From positions 827,505 to 891,504 of the forward strand of contig VXAY01001093.1 in assembly GCA_013399855.1 (NCBI GenBank): DNA of 64,000 nucleotides, in the 5' to 3' direction. Below are positions 1-13,200 of this stretch, one piece after another. Position numbers and translations under genes: made by a program. Source of the DNA: Oxyruncus cristatus. Taxonomy: Eukaryota > Chordata > Aves > Passeriformes > Cotingidae. The notes below the pieces were generated by a model that saw nothing but the letters and a program-made list of their open reading frames with translations, did no database searches and had not been told where the DNA came from. The first letter of the stretch is position 1; the number at the start of each line of letters is the position of its first letter.

Positions 1-1754
1 TACATGACCGGATATCATTAATATATTACACAGTCCCAAAGAAAAGATTCTTTGCTTTCCTACCAAATTTAGCATATATACCACTCTGGGAAGTCTGTTT
101 CAAGTGAGATTTATTCCTGTCTTTTTTTTTTTCTTTCCCCTTTCCCCTCCAAAATTTGAATGTCTTGTTAGGTTGTGCAAACAAGGAAGAAGCATTTAGC
201 TCTCAATACAGCATCTGAGACTGCAACATCTTCCAGTTTGAATACTGAAGAGAAAATCAGGAGTAGGCATAACAAAGCCAACAGCCTCCTCACCTCAACC
301 ATCAAATTGTTTCCTTGGTTTTCAAGAACTAAAGGCTTTCACCTTTCAAGTTTATACAAATGCTGAAAAACAGGACTTTTCAACTTTCTCTTCAATATTT
401 CAAATGAACATTTCTGTATTATGTGGTATGATCAGGTACTATCTGAATTCCTAAATCTTATTATGTAACTTGTGTTCATTGCATCTGCTAATTTCAACTT
501 CATCCAAAATGATCTATACATTAGATCTTCAAGAATTTTTTTTTTGAAGTGAAAATTGTAAACAGAGGTAGATTGTGTCTGCTAATGCCAAGGAGTTGCA
601 GATGATCCTATAACCTACATCAGAAAAACACAGGATCAAGACTGGTTTAATTTGATACTTTTGAGTTTTGAGTTACAGAGGCTAAAGAACTGATCTATAT
701 TTATTTTCACTGTTAGTTGCACTAACACAGTGGAAAAGTTCAGAAGACAACTGAGCTGGTAGATATCAGGATTCTAAGCTCACAATTCAGCTCTCTGCTA
801 GAAAGAAAGGAACTTTTAAAGTAGCAAAAAATGCAGAGAAGGATCTTGTGATTTTCTTCTGAATCACAGAAGTTCTCATTGTTCTCAAGTTTTTACCATA
901 ATTTTGAGCATATCATGTCAGTTCTAAAATTTTAAATCAAGCACAGTTAACCCTATACCGATGTAAACATGAACAAATTGACAGTATGTGGGTGTAAATA
1001 ACAGCATCTGAATGTCACTTAATGTATTCCTCACCCTGTGATATATATGCCATATACAGGAGATGGAGCAGGAGTTAGAACTACTACAGTAAACTTTAAA
1101 CAGTGAATGTGTTCCTATATCCTGGACAATTGTCTATCACATAGAAGTATGTACCTCACCTACAGCACAGTTGTGAGTTTGGTGTATTACTATCGGTGAT
1201 ATTTTAGATACCACTAAAATGCTCTGTACTCTTAAATTTTTACTTCAAGTGCAACTTAAAAGGTAAATGCAACTTAGCTTCGTCTGCATCCACATTTCCT
1301 CTGCCTGTGTTCTCTTAGCATGTATACCAGCTGACACTGGTGGCATTTCACCAGAATGTCAAACTGTTTATAAGCATTCATCCTACCAGGGAATGACATG
1401 TAGCTCCTCTTGACTCTGAGGGACAAGTGGTTTCCTTTCTCAGCTGATTGTGAAAGACTGACCTAGGATGAAAAGATAGTATGAGTACACATTATAGAAG
1501 AAGCAGTCAAGCTACGCATAAAGCACATTCTTTGGAAGCTTTTTATTACTTATTGAATTCTCTCCAAATCAAGTTGTAATCTATCTACAACAGATTCATA
1601 CCTCAAATAAAAGGTTGATAGAGTTTGAAGGCTGATTGAATTACAGTAACAAATTCTGGCATTGTGTAAATTGCTAAGAAGTCCTCTAGAAAATTAATAC
1701 AAAGGGAAATCTTATACTAACTGTATTTTTAAAAAATTAAAACATTCATATAAA
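1..1754. other. Unique AT-rich DNA, left edge
   Basis: Apart from the candidate terminal exon at 172-366, I see no gene, RNA gene or recognisable repeat here. A 31-nt uninterrupted pyrimidine tract lies at 120-150. Open frames are short and stop codons are frequent in all frames, as expected for non-coding AT-rich DNA. Confidence 0.6.
172..366 (+). other. Candidate terminal coding exon (unconfirmed)
   Basis: A 31-nt pyrimidine tract (120-150) precedes an AG at 170-171, a credible splice acceptor. From 172 one frame stays open for 64 codons to a TGA at 364-366. The predicted peptide is basic and rich in Ser and Thr, begins VVQTRKKHLALNTASE and ends FHLSSLYKC. It lies at the window edge, so any upstream exons would be out of view. 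I do not recognise the peptide. The nearest AATAAA downstream on this strand that I noticed is near 1.6 kb, which would imply a 3' UTR of about 1.2 kb. A chance open frame behind a chance acceptor is a serious alternative. Confidence 0.18.
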
Positions 1755-1916
1755 GGTTGCCCAGAGAAACTGTGTAGTTTTCATCCTTGAAGATATTCAA
1801 AAACCATCAGACATGTGCCTGGGCGACAAGGTCTAGGTGATCCTGCTTCTGCAGGGGGTTGGACAAGGTGTTGTCCAGAGGTCCCTTTCAACCTACACCA
1901 TTCTGTGATTCTGTGA
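1755..1916 (+). mobile_element. CR1 LINE, 5'-truncated 3' end
   Basis: The segment opens with 'ggttgcccagagaaactgtg', the classic start of the CR1 3'-terminal region. It continues through a diverged body with a 'gcagggggttggac' block and a 'gaggtccctttcaacct' block, and ends in two 8-bp ATTCTGTG units. Only the last 160 bp or so of the element is present, as usual for 5'-truncated CR1 copies. No coding remnant is left. The numerous changes from the usual CR1 motif suggest an old insertion. Confidence 0.92.
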
Positions 1917-4900
1917 AAGAGAAATGAGCATGAATACTAACATTTTGTCTGAGATACAGATTATACTTCTACTCCCTTCTTCATTCTCTCATTCTACTGC
2001 CCTTACCAGTTATGATTGGTCTCAGATAAACATTTCTTGCAAAGCACTATGAATTTAAGTGAGATACAAATTTGTAACCACTAATTGTGGCAAAAAATGA
2101 GAAAGATATTGAAAATGAATAGGTGCTCAAAGCAGTCTTGCTGTCATTGATAGTGTTAACACAATATTTTCCATTCTTTACAACAGATTAAAGAAATAAA
2201 ATGAATAAAATGACTTACATTTATATTCTTAGATAATAGATTAAAATATTTTCTTAGTACAATGACATAAAAGGGTCTTAAAAAGAGTAACTTTCTATTG
2301 TAGAAAAAAAAAGGTAAATGAAGTACATTTTTCTGATAATGAAACATCTCATTATGGCTCCATCTCTGTAACTGTACTTCTGTTTTGTCTCACTGGAGTC
2401 AGATTGTTTCAAGAATAGTGTTTACAAACCTCTAGGTCCTAGCCACTTTCCTCCAATTCCTAGTGTCATTTATGGATGTGCAACCCATTCAGTGTTGTGT
2501 ACACGCTTGTGTGATAGTTCACATAGGATATGAGTTCATGAGTCGTCAGCTGCTGAGGGCTCTTTTACTACTCAAGCTGCACGACTCTTGTAATTATTTA
2601 TGAGTGTTTCAGTATATGCATTTTCAATAAATTGAGTCATAAAGCTTGCATCACTTCCAGACTTTTCTTTCAGAAGTTTTTATAATAAGATGTCTGTATT
2701 AAATGACCTTTTGATAGTGGTTAAACAGAGAAACTGGCAATTCCTTATGCTGTTCATATTTCTTAACTATCTGAAACAAACAAACAAAAATACCTAAAGG
2801 AAGAAAAACTGCCTTTAATGTTTCAGAAGTTCTTATTGAGAACTTCGAGCAAGAATTCCTATAATGTTACCTCAATTCAAATGGTGAGGAAAAATAACTT
2901 TTCTTCCTGCACTGCTATACAAGAAAAAAAACATTGTGCCAACAATATATTGCACTTAATCAAGCAGTGTCTTTTAATATTAGGACCTGAAATATTACAG
3001 TGGTAATTATTTCTCCAATGAATGTGTGAGTTTATCTAAAGTAACAGAGACATCACAAAGATGTTATTAACCTATGCTAAAATCAATGACTCTTCAGATA
3101 TAGTATCACTGAAAAGCACTTTTGCTTATGCTGGGCTTTTATACTCTTCTTTCTAATTCAATTAACATCAGTTAGTAGCAGGACTTTTGAGGTTTCCTCC
3201 AGAACTCCAAAGCTTTTCTGAGACCTGTGTATGTGTCAAAAACCTGCCACTTACAAATATTGGTAAACATTATTTATTGATTTCTGGTTTAGAACACTAG
3301 TTACTAAAGAATGAGTACACAGGTAAGGAGAAATAGAGGTTGAACGTGTTTATATACATATGCATATGATGTATATACACATATGCATATGTTGTATTAA
3401 AAGGCATGTAAGTGTAAGAGAATTCACTGAAGATATTAGAATTATATATACCAAGCCAGGTGGAGTGCATTTTAAAAATAATCCTAATCTTACTGGGTAG
3501 TTGATATCAAATAACTTTTCCCACACACATGCATCTCTTCTTACCTTGGCACAATTGTTTTAACTTCTCCTTACACTGAGACAAATATTATGCATCTAGA
3601 AGTTGGCTGGTATAAAACTACTCTAGCTGGCACCAGAGAGCAAATAAAAAAATAAAACTAAGTGTTGAGATTCAGATTTCCATTATGCACTCTTATTTTT
3701 TGCCTGTTCTTTGGTTCCACATTAGCATGTACTGTGCAAAAGCCTATAATGAAAGAGTATAATGGCAGCCTCTTTGGATAGAATGCTGGTGGTTTAATAT
3801 CTTGTGAGGGTAGAAAAACCTACTAATTGGATTTTAATATTTTTTTTATTTTTATTAAGGACTTTGAAGTTGAAGCCCTTCCTGAAGGGTTTTGAAAGAG
3901 TCTCTAAGTCTTTGAATAAACTTCTGGTCTTACAGCAAGGTAGTCTGTTCCTGACATTGTAATGAGGATGATACTTGGTAGCACAAAAAAAATGTGGACC
4001 TGTTAAAATTCGGAAATTAAGGGGTTCTGATTGGTCTCCTATAATCAATCATTTTGTGAATTATATTTTCTACCAGCTCTGTGTGTCCAGTAGGTTACTG
4101 GGTTACTCTGAGATAGGCTTTTAAACCTTTCTGTTGAAAACTTGGTTAAATCTGATTGTAAAAATAACAAATCTAATGTATTCCATAAATATATTTGATG
4201 TTAATCTTAAATAGTCTAGTGTATTTCTGTCCATGTCCAGACTGGTGATTTTTCAGAACACGTCTCATCTATTAGGGTAAATACCATGAAGGATTTCTTT
4301 TGGTTATTTTTGTGGTAAATATCTTGAATAATAAAATAATTAGTGCCAAAAAACACTATAAATATTTCATTACAGTATTCTGTACACATTGCTATGGTTT
4401 GATGAAGCACTTAGAGCACTCACATAAAATCTGTGAGGGGAAAAAATCCTTATTTTATTTTAATGTTCAACTTTACATAGATTTGTTTTCCCCAAAACAA
4501 CCAAATTAATTCGATATGGTGTAAGTTGCAAAAACAAACACACCAGAGGCTTCAAAAGGATTCACATGCATAGGTCATTAGGGCTGCATGGCCTCGTATA
4601 GTTAGTCAAAATTCTCAGAGTTTAGTTTAAATCTTGATACTTTAATAAATAGTTTCAGCTTTGGTGAAAGCTGAAAAGCTTAATCCATTAAGAGCCATTC
4701 AGAAGCAAAACAAACAAACAAAGCTTTAACCACTTCAGTGACAACAGCACAGAACAAACAAGCAGTCTCCTTTGAAAATCCCAGCAATTTTAGGATCAAT
4801 AGCCTCACTCTGTGCTTCTAAGTGATGAAAGCTAGAAAATCTCTGCTGTCAGCTCTTTTCAAAAATGTTTCTGGCAAAGATTTAGTTGCAAATTTGATGA

Positions 4901-7900
4901 GTTCAGTTTAGCAATACCCATGTAGTCTAGAAGGCTGACTTAAGTATTATCACTGGTCACCATGAAAAACAAACTTACTCAAACACCACTTTTAGCTGAA
5001 ATTTCCTCTCTTTACCCTTAATTAACAATGTTAGAATGCCTTTCAACATCTCTTCCAAGTACTTAGAGTTCTTTGATTATTTTTCTACTTTCTAGCAGTA
5101 GGTTTTTTTCTTTTTGATACTAGTAATAAAAAAAAAAAAAGAATATTTTTGTAAATGTAAAACCAGTATAGTGACTTGCTAAAGAATGTAAGGTAGTCTA
5201 AAAGTACGTTTAACCTGATCTGTCAATATGGGTAATCAAATCAGCAAATATCTCTATATACAGAGAAAGAACAAAAATAAACATTTTTTGCTTTAAAAGA
5301 TTAAAAGCCTGTTAGGTCCTTTTAAAACACTACCATTGTATATGACTTTCATGAAAATAGCATTTACTTCCTTTTACTTAGTCTAGGCTTACATCATTCA
5401 GCAGAGCTATTATGTAGTAGATTTACCATTCCAAAGGTTCTTAAATTATTCCTGCATCTTTATACAAATATTGATTCCTTCTTTCCTGTTTTTACATACA
5501 ATAATGCATATATTTGTTTAGGTTTTTTGTTTAAATTTCACAATTACCCTTAATTATAAACTCAGAAGTACAATAGGTGGAGTATTTATTTTTTAACCGG
5601 TAGTGTCAACTAGTTTGCATTTTATCCATAAACTATCTAAAAGCTTTAAATTATATACTTTCTAGGTAGTCAAAGACACTGTAGGGATTGCCTGTATATG
5701 TTTACAAGCTAATTTATCTGCTAAGAGTTACTGTTTTTTTGGTAATCAGACGACTTTTCTAATTGTTTTTTTTTTAAATTATAATTGACAACATAGAGTG
5801 CTGTCAATATGAGAAGTATGAGCAGCAAAACAGAACCTGTTCCCAAATTTTTGTTAACAGATCACAAGGTCTACCTAAATTTTTCACTAGAGAGGCAAAA
5901 ATCAGAATAACATTTGAAATATGTGGCTTTATACAGGGGCACTGTTGTGCAGTCCTGATTCATTAAGATGCTTGATGCATAAGTGAGTTGTCAAACGATA
6001 TGTGGGTGGCTGTAATGGCAGCATGTAGGTTTGTATGGAAAACAAGTATGGCACTGTGAAGATTTTTTCTCTCTTTCATCGTATAGGTACTCACATGTAA
6101 CACTTGTGAGGGGTCTGCTAAGAACCCTGCTGTCAAATGAACTAATTCACCAGAAACACATGCAAGTTTAAAACAAAGTTCTCCTAAGGCGGAAAAAAAA
6201 AATCAAACCACCTAGACTTTCTGTAGCCTAACCAAGTGACAGACACATAGACAACTTCACTGCTGCCAGAACAACACTCTGCACAGCCCACCAGCAAGCT
6301 ATTTGTCAGTGCTACAAGAATATCCTCCGCAACTTGGCATCAGGGTCCCTGGGTAGCCAACTGTGCTTGCAAAGCACTGGAAGTGCTATCCAATAATAGG
6401 GAGGAAAACGATCAGAGGTTCTTGTTATTTTTTCAAAATCTATTATTGTATGAAACATATATCTTTATAGCCATAAACATGAAAGGTCTATAGGAAAATA
6501 TCAATTTACAGAATATCACAAAATTGTATGCTATATGAGTTTATGGAAAGACTGTGTTAAATTCCACTTCCTTTTCCCTCTCTCCAGTCCTCCTGCCCAT
6601 CAAAAATGAGACTGAGTAGGCCATGCATCTGATAGAATAGGGTAGGCTTTTCATGATCATTATTAGGAGTAAGGGGATTAAAATAGTGTCTAGCATTATG
6701 TCATTATACATTATCCCAGAATTGAACGTGGCTAAGGAGCATTACATGTAAAATGGTATAATGTTGAATTTTAAAATTTTCATGCAAGATGGTGGAAAAG
6801 CATATTTTACTTGCAGTAGACCTTCAAACCCTGCTAGTTTTGATTTGAAACAGAAAGTCACATATGGCTATTTCTGTCACAAACGTAAAATTTTGCATTG
6901 TGTTGTGTGATACAATTGTTTACAAGCCCAAAGCTGCATATCCTTTGATATGATCTTGGCCTATGCAGAAAAATTCCCTTTACTATTGCATTGGGTCCTA
7001 CCTATTGCACCGGATCCTATATACATAAAAATGTTGACTGTGCAATTGCAACTGTCTAACTATTATCCTCAGCCAATTTCTTTTACTTAGCAAAAGGTAG
7101 CAAAAAAAAGGCAAATAGTCCATTTCCAATGGCTCCAGGAAAGTGACTTAAAACACTGAAAAGTAATGACTATGAAGAATAGTAAAAATAGTTCCTAAGA
7201 CAAAAAGAATAGAAATAAAATAGCAGGAATAACAAGTTCTGAACTTTTGAAAAAATAAAAAAAAATGAAAGAATATCAAACAACCAAATAAAAATCAAAG
7301 ATAAGAATAAGAAAGTGGACAATTCCATTTCATAGGGACTAGTGTAGGAAACAATGACATTAATAAAATAATCTGACTTTTTCAAGGTTTGCATTAACTT
7401 AAGTATTCCTTTTAACTGAGTAAGTGTCTCAGTGTTAGAGCATGACATAACACAGGAGGCATGTGTGGATGTTCATGAAAGATGACCATTCACTTGTTTT
7501 GTGATTGTGACTTGATGTAAGGAGCTCCAAGTAAAGAGCCCTCCCTTTATAGGCAGGTAGACTTCCAAGGTACAGTGTGGGTAGAAAGTCAAGGTAGTGC
7601 CACTTGGTGTGAACAAAACACATGGAAGAGAACATTCAGAGCCAAGAGTAATAGAGTGCTAATTACCATGGCATACACTGTATGCCATAGGTGCAAACTC
7701 ATTGCCTTTATTGTATGGAAAATACATTGGTAGCTGCCCAAGATTACTCCCTTAGTGCGTGGGGTAGAAACCTAACCAAAGACCTTAATATCTCATTATT
7801 CAAATAAGGTACCGAACAAGCTTGTGGGAAACCTGGGTGTCATCTTCTCACCCATGATTGCAGCAAGAATCTGTATTATGATTAGAAGAGTGCATTCAGA

Positions 7901-9642
7901 GCTCCTTACAAAAAGAGGAGACCGCGAGGCTCTTATTACTTAACCAATCTCCTTCTTGCTGGTGTAACGATACAAGCGTGACATCGTGGGCTCTGTAGTG
8001 TCTTGACTTTTTTAGCACCTTTTCTTCATTTATGTCTAGTTCCTCACTTGTGCAGCATATCTGGAGCCATTGTTAGACTTCCCTTTTAGGTCCTGGAGAT
8101 AAACCAAATGATCAAAGACCAAGAAGTATCCGTAGAATAATACTTCATTGGAAGTAGCAGAATTTGAGACTGTAAACTTGTCATCAAAGGAAGATAGACT
8201 TGGGAGAGGAGAAAAGGAGTAGGCAAAATGGGAAAATTACAAAATGAAAGACTACTGCTACACAACCATTATGTAATGCTATTATAAATTCCTGTTCCAC
8301 ATCACATACAAATTAGAGTATGGCAAAAACCACAAATGGTTTGTTCTGGTTCTTATATTGCAAGCTGTCCATTTAGAACAGGTCATGTGTCCTTAAAAAT
8401 TTTTGTACAGCAATTGAAATTATTTAACTGGTTATGCAACTCCTTTATTAGCTTTACAATTTTAGTTTTGTTGTTATTTGTGGCTAATACTGCTTCATGT
8501 TGTTTAGCATGGTAGTAAACCATTATGTCTTTCATAAAATATTTAAAATAACTGATTGCAACTAATGTCATTACTTAAGGTACATGGATAAATGAGAACT
8601 ATTAGATTCTTTTAGGAAGTGTGAGCATATAAATTAGTATCTTTCTTTTCTCAGTTTGGTCATTTATTTTATAAAGGTTGTGACTCTGGAACCATTTTTA
8701 TAGTTTATATAATATATCATACTGAAATTTCAAACATAAATTCACACACCCCCAGATGCAAATGGGCATTTACATTAGAAAATTCTTAAAAAAGGATCTA
8801 AGAGTTGTTACTTTTTGTCTCCTATAGTACTGAGATCTTTGTTTTATTAATAAACAGCATTAAAAGAAATGGGCAAGCCTTATTAACATTAACAATGTTT
8901 AAGAACCCCAGATATCTTCCTACTATGAATATTTAAGTAGTGAAATTGACTGTAAAAAAGAGTTTGTTCTTCACATGTTGACACAATCGTGGCATTGGGT
9001 CTTACCCTGGACCTACTGAAGTAATTGACACTTTACATGGAGAGAATCAGGTCTAGTGGAAACACTTGGAGAATTATTCACTAATCTTTCACTAGAACAG
9101 CACTTTTTAATATTCAGAGTTTTTGAAATTATTTGAAATTACACTACAATGAAAAAAAAATGTAACAACCTCTGTTGCTTACATGGCTGCTTAAGCAGCT
9201 TTTATACTTGGGGCTTCATATGCTATACTTCAAAGCCTTCATCATCAAACTCTGCCTTGCTGCATGCCAAGGAAAGGAAGTGTTGCTTTAGACCACAGTG
9301 GAATGATTGGTCTGGTGCAAAAGGTCAACAGACACTACACATGCCTGTTTGGGACTAAGGCTTTAAATGGAAACCTTGCCAAGCAGGGTTAAGGTGTCTA
9401 TACTTTCTTCAGTATGAGTGAATTGTCAAGGGGAGTAAAACATGCATATTAAAAGAAGAAAAAAAGAAATTATCCTAAGTCCGTAATGGTATAAAAATTC
9501 TTACTGAGTTAGTGTATGGTTTGCTTGTAGAGAGGCACTCTATGGTAATCACATTTTTACTCTGAGAGTTGCAACAAGTGACTCATGAATTCAGGTAAAG
9601 AATGAGATTGACAAATATGCAGCTTTGGATAACAGAAAATAG
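1917..9642. other. Unique AT-rich DNA, no gene recognised
   Basis: No RNA gene, complete coding region or family-level repeat was recognised. Small structures include a CAAA-type repeat near 2775, two copies of the palindromic 12-mer catatgcatatg near 3358-3392, an A run near 5129, a 9-bp-stem hairpin at 7668-7688, and a 14-bp perfect palindrome at 9186-9199 (gctgcttaagcagc). The moderately GC-richer stretch at about 6190-6420 contains no open frame of note. Confidence 0.55.
3355..3395. repeat. AT-rich duplicated palindrome
   Basis: Two copies of the self-complementary 12-mer catatgcatatg are separated by a short tatata-rich spacer. The whole block can form cruciform or hairpin structures. 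It looks like a degenerate TA/TG microsatellite rather than a functional site. Confidence 0.6.
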
Positions 9643-9820
9643 TTGTACTTGGATACAGTAGAATGCTCTACCAAAGAATGCTCGCTCACACCAAACTGGC
9701 TTGATCAGACAAGACTTGTACAAAAATAAATCAGTTAATTGTACTTGGGAGCAAAAGAATGCTGGCTCACACCAAAATGGCTTCTTTAGACTAGACTTCC
9801 ACAAAAATGAATTAGATATA
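9643..9820. repeat. Two-copy tandem repeat, 81-96 bp unit
   Basis: A unit beginning ttgtacttgg at 9643 recurs at 9739. Both copies contain a core 'aagaatgct(c/g)gctcacacca' followed by 'ggctt', a 'gacttg/gacttc' block and 'acaaaaat(a/g)aat'. The cores are offset by 81 bp and the left edges by 96 bp, because copy 1 has about 15 extra bases (agaatgctctacca-like), itself a small local duplication. Both offsets are multiples of three, so on the minus strand one open frame (9583-9804) runs through both copies and shows a repeated KP.WCE.AFF...QVQL motif. I do not recognise the family. It may be a minisatellite seed or a fragment of an unlisted repeat. Confidence 0.75.
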
Positions 9821-9925
9821 CTTAAGTTTTGCCTGAAGTGTCCAGAGAGGCTGGACAGTTATATCCCTGTTTTCTGTTTTATTTAGACCTTCATTCCTTC
9901 TCTCCACTTCATTTACTTGACATAT

Positions 9926-9949
9926 AGGATAAGAATAAGGATAAGAATC
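9926..9949. repeat. 12-bp tandem duplication
   Basis: Two adjacent copies of aggataagaata/c form a short AT/purine-rich direct repeat, typical of replication slippage. Confidence 0.7.
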
Positions 9950-10148
9950 AGACTGTTTGCCTATTGCAGGAGTGTGGGTATTTCCATGACTAAAACAAAA
10001 ACATGTCCTCTGGTACTTCCCACTCACCGATCATGGTGCTGCCTGGAGATAGCCCATGAAGAATGTAAAGCAGAATGAGAAATGAGAGACAAAGAAAACT
10101 CCGTCATGTAGGCACTTCACTGCAAGTGCTCTGCTTCCACTTACTTAG

Positions 10149-10290
10149 GTGACCTTAGCGACTTAGTGCCATAGTCTAGTAACCACAGTGGTAGTGGTTC
10201 AAGAGTTGGACTTCATGATCTCAGAGGTCCTTTCCAACCAGGCTGATTCTATGATTCTATGTTTCCATGATTCCATGGTTCTATGATTCA
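10149..10290 (+). mobile_element. CR1 LINE 3' end with octamer microsatellite
   Basis: The segment contains 'agttggacttcatgatctca' followed by 'gaggtcctttccaacc', the conserved 3' block of avian CR1. From 10245 it runs into about six copies of an 8-bp unit (ATTCTATG and variants). The upstream part ('cttagtgccatagtctagta') fits a diverged CR1 3' region, so the left boundary near 10149 is approximate. CR1 lacks a poly(A) tail and ends in these octamers, which here have expanded slightly. Confidence 0.9.
10245..10290 (+). repeat. (ATTCTATG)n microsatellite, CR1 tail
   Basis: About six period-8 units are present, some with T-to-C changes (attccatg). The array follows the CR1 3' block directly and is the element's own terminal repeat. 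Confidence 0.9.
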
Positions 10291-13200
10291 GAGGTTTCTC
10301 CTGAGAGGATTCAATCTTTTTAAATTGCCTTGCGGAAAGGCAATGATTAGCACACTTGGTTGGGAAATGGGTTGTCAGCTGCTGCTGCATTGCCTTAGGA
10401 GATGACAGTAGTCATAGGTCTGTGGGTGTCTAGGGAGTCTAGCCCTGAATTCTGAGCTCCATTTCTTAATTTCAGACAATACTCAATCTTTGCAATTGTC
10501 CCCAGACTTTCGTAGGATATTAACTAGTTCTAGATCGTCTCTCAGCCTTAAAAAACAGGAATAAAGAGGACTTCTGCTCGTTCCTTGCAGTTTCCAGCTA
10601 ATTTATGACAGATAAGTAGACTCAGCAGGAGGATCATAGGCTTTACAGCTGCAACTAAAATCAGCCACAAGCTCATATTTGTGAACAAGAAAAATGAGCA
10701 AACTCCTTCATGTTTTACTTTTGACTTTTTGCATTAGCCCTACTGTAACCGTTAAAAGCTGACACGACTTCAAGAAGAAGCCCAGAGCAAGTAGAACAAT
10801 GTACATGTTGAACGGAGAAGTAATATATCATACATTATTTTAAGAAAACCCAAACAATTGTACATACTCAGAATACAAAAGGTTGCCCTTTGGGTAAAGA
10901 TTGCACAAGTTCGAGACACAAGAAGATTTGAACAAAGCCCAAAAGTAATAAATCAAACTATTCTTACATATAAAATTTAAGGGTTGTGTACAATTTCCGC
11001 AATAATGCAATGAATACTTGTTGAACTAAAAAATAGTATCCTGAAGAATCAGGATGCTAAAAACTATATAGGAGTAATATGTGAGAAGAAATGGAAAAAT
11101 CAGCAGATTTAATGGGTGTAATATTATGCTGTGACACCCTTTTACCAAGGGACAGGCAGGGTAACAGAAGATGATTTCCTGGAACTGTGCCAAATAACAA
11201 GCTGTTAATTAATATTACACCCAGCATCCAAAAAACTTTGTTGGTTTATGACTAAGACTCCTTAAATGAAAAACTAGTGCACCTAGTTAGTGCTACACAA
11301 GGAAGTGTCCTGTAAAGGTGGTGCCTTATTCTGTGTATTCTCACACCACATTACATCAGACAATTGCTCTCACAGATTCTGCAGCTCCACAAGACACACC
11401 CTGCCACTTCCAACATTTTATGAAAAAACCCTCCAAGTCCTCAGAATTATATTTATCAGTCCATAATATTACTGGAGGGAGCAGGGAAGAAGCACGTAAA
11501 TATGTCCAAAACCTCTGTGGCAGAAGAGGAAGTGAAATAACTTATAAGCTAAAAAATACAAAGAGAAGTTTAAGTAATTCTGAAATGACCTTGACCTACA
11601 GTTACTGTTTCCTTCGGAGTGAGAACATGGAATAGTTTTTGTGTGTATTTTGGTTTTACCCAAGGAGGTAAGAGTTAACTGCTGAAATGAAGGAATCTGT
11701 GAAGTATGCATAGTGCTGAAAGGTTGAAGTTTATTTTCAAGCTTATCTGAAGGGTGAGGAGCAATTGAAGAGCAAGTGTGCCAAGATCTAAGCAGATAGA
11801 GAAAATTCAGCCTCCCTCTCAGATTTCTTCCTTGCTTTCTGATTGTTGAATGTCAGGACTATAGGTTTTTGAAGGATGAACCTGAAAAGAAGTCTATAAT
11901 CAATACTGTAATATTACTAAATTAAAAGATTTTTAAACATAAATATCCTAATCTAGATATTTTTATATAATGAATTAAATCATAAGAAGACATTCTTATT
12001 TGAGGATAATCCAGAAGAAGCAGCATATTTTGTCAATATATAGTGGGGGTTTAGTTTTTGTTTTAAATTCATCAAATAATTTTGCATGTTTATAACTAAC
12101 CCTATTTCAGCAAACATTTATACATACACATAAATATACTAGTCATACTGCGGAAATAATGCTAAGTATAAGCTCAGTGTTTTGATGAATCCAGGCCTAA
12201 GAACAGAAATGACTGCAAACACTCTGAAAACATCTTAAGATGAAATGCTGTAGTGTGTGAAGTGCAAAAACAACTAGCATGATATTCTTGGAATGCAATT
12301 ATAGAGATAACATTATTGAACTGCTTATTAAATTCCAGAATGAAGACCAAGGTAATTAAATTGTAATTCTCACTCTGCTTTTTTCACTTACTGCTTGAAG
12401 TTAGACAACATTTTCACTCACTGTCTTAACTATTAATAAAGATATTTATATTTTCACTTAATATTTGTTATTATATTTTATATTTACTCTGTACTGTATT
12501 TGTCTATACTCTGTGATTATTTGCAAATACTTGCTCAACTCTCAGCTCATCACCACTGGCAAAGGACAGCAGTGCTGTAATCTTATGGTTCCTCATCCAC
12601 TGCTTTAGGAGAAGAAATTAATTTCCTTAAAGTGAGTATTGAGTGCATCACCCCTTGGATGTATTGCACTAAAATGAGGTGGAGGTAGAGCATTTCACTC
12701 ATATTTGGTAGCACTACATAATTCCTTACTCATTTAACCGAAGATTTTACTGGGTTGGAGATTATTATTTAAAAATCATAGGCCTAAAAACTATTATTTT
12801 TTGTACTGACTTTCTTTTGTAAACTGGACTTTCCTCCAGTGATACTGGATATGATTTTGGGCATATTTTTAAAACTTCTTATCAAAAGGAAAAGGAATAG
12901 ATTGAGAATAATTTTTCCTTAATTCCAAAAAGCAACCAGCCAAAATTACTATTACCAGATCCAATAAACAACTTGCCAATATTGCTATACCAGACAAACA
13001 GGTAAAGAACATAACCTCGAAACAAGAAGATACTGAAAATCAGATTGTAGTCTTTATGTTACTAAAGGTATATATTATGCATCTGTGAGCAGTTAGCTAT
13101 TTGTACAGTTACATTTGTAAAAATCATTCTCTTGTCTAGGAGATATGGGATGGTCATTTTCATTTGCTGTGATTAGGATATCATCAATATGAAAGGTCAG

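Noticed and set aside
2827..2883. 57-bp segment with acceptor (tttcag) and donor (atg|gtgagg), open in one frame
   Set aside because: Weak pyrimidine tract, and the frame is open on both sides anyway, so the borders carry no information.
3545..3594. 50-bp minus-strand segment with a strong donor (caag|gtaaga)
   Set aside because: Stops in all three frames and a weak acceptor.
7668..7688. Hairpin atggcatac/gtatgccat as a possible small RNA
   Set aside because: Only 9 bp of stem with a 3-nt loop. Such structures are common by chance in 64 kb.
11318..11635. 105-codon plus-strand frame
   Set aside because: No domain or splice support, and chance length for the composition.
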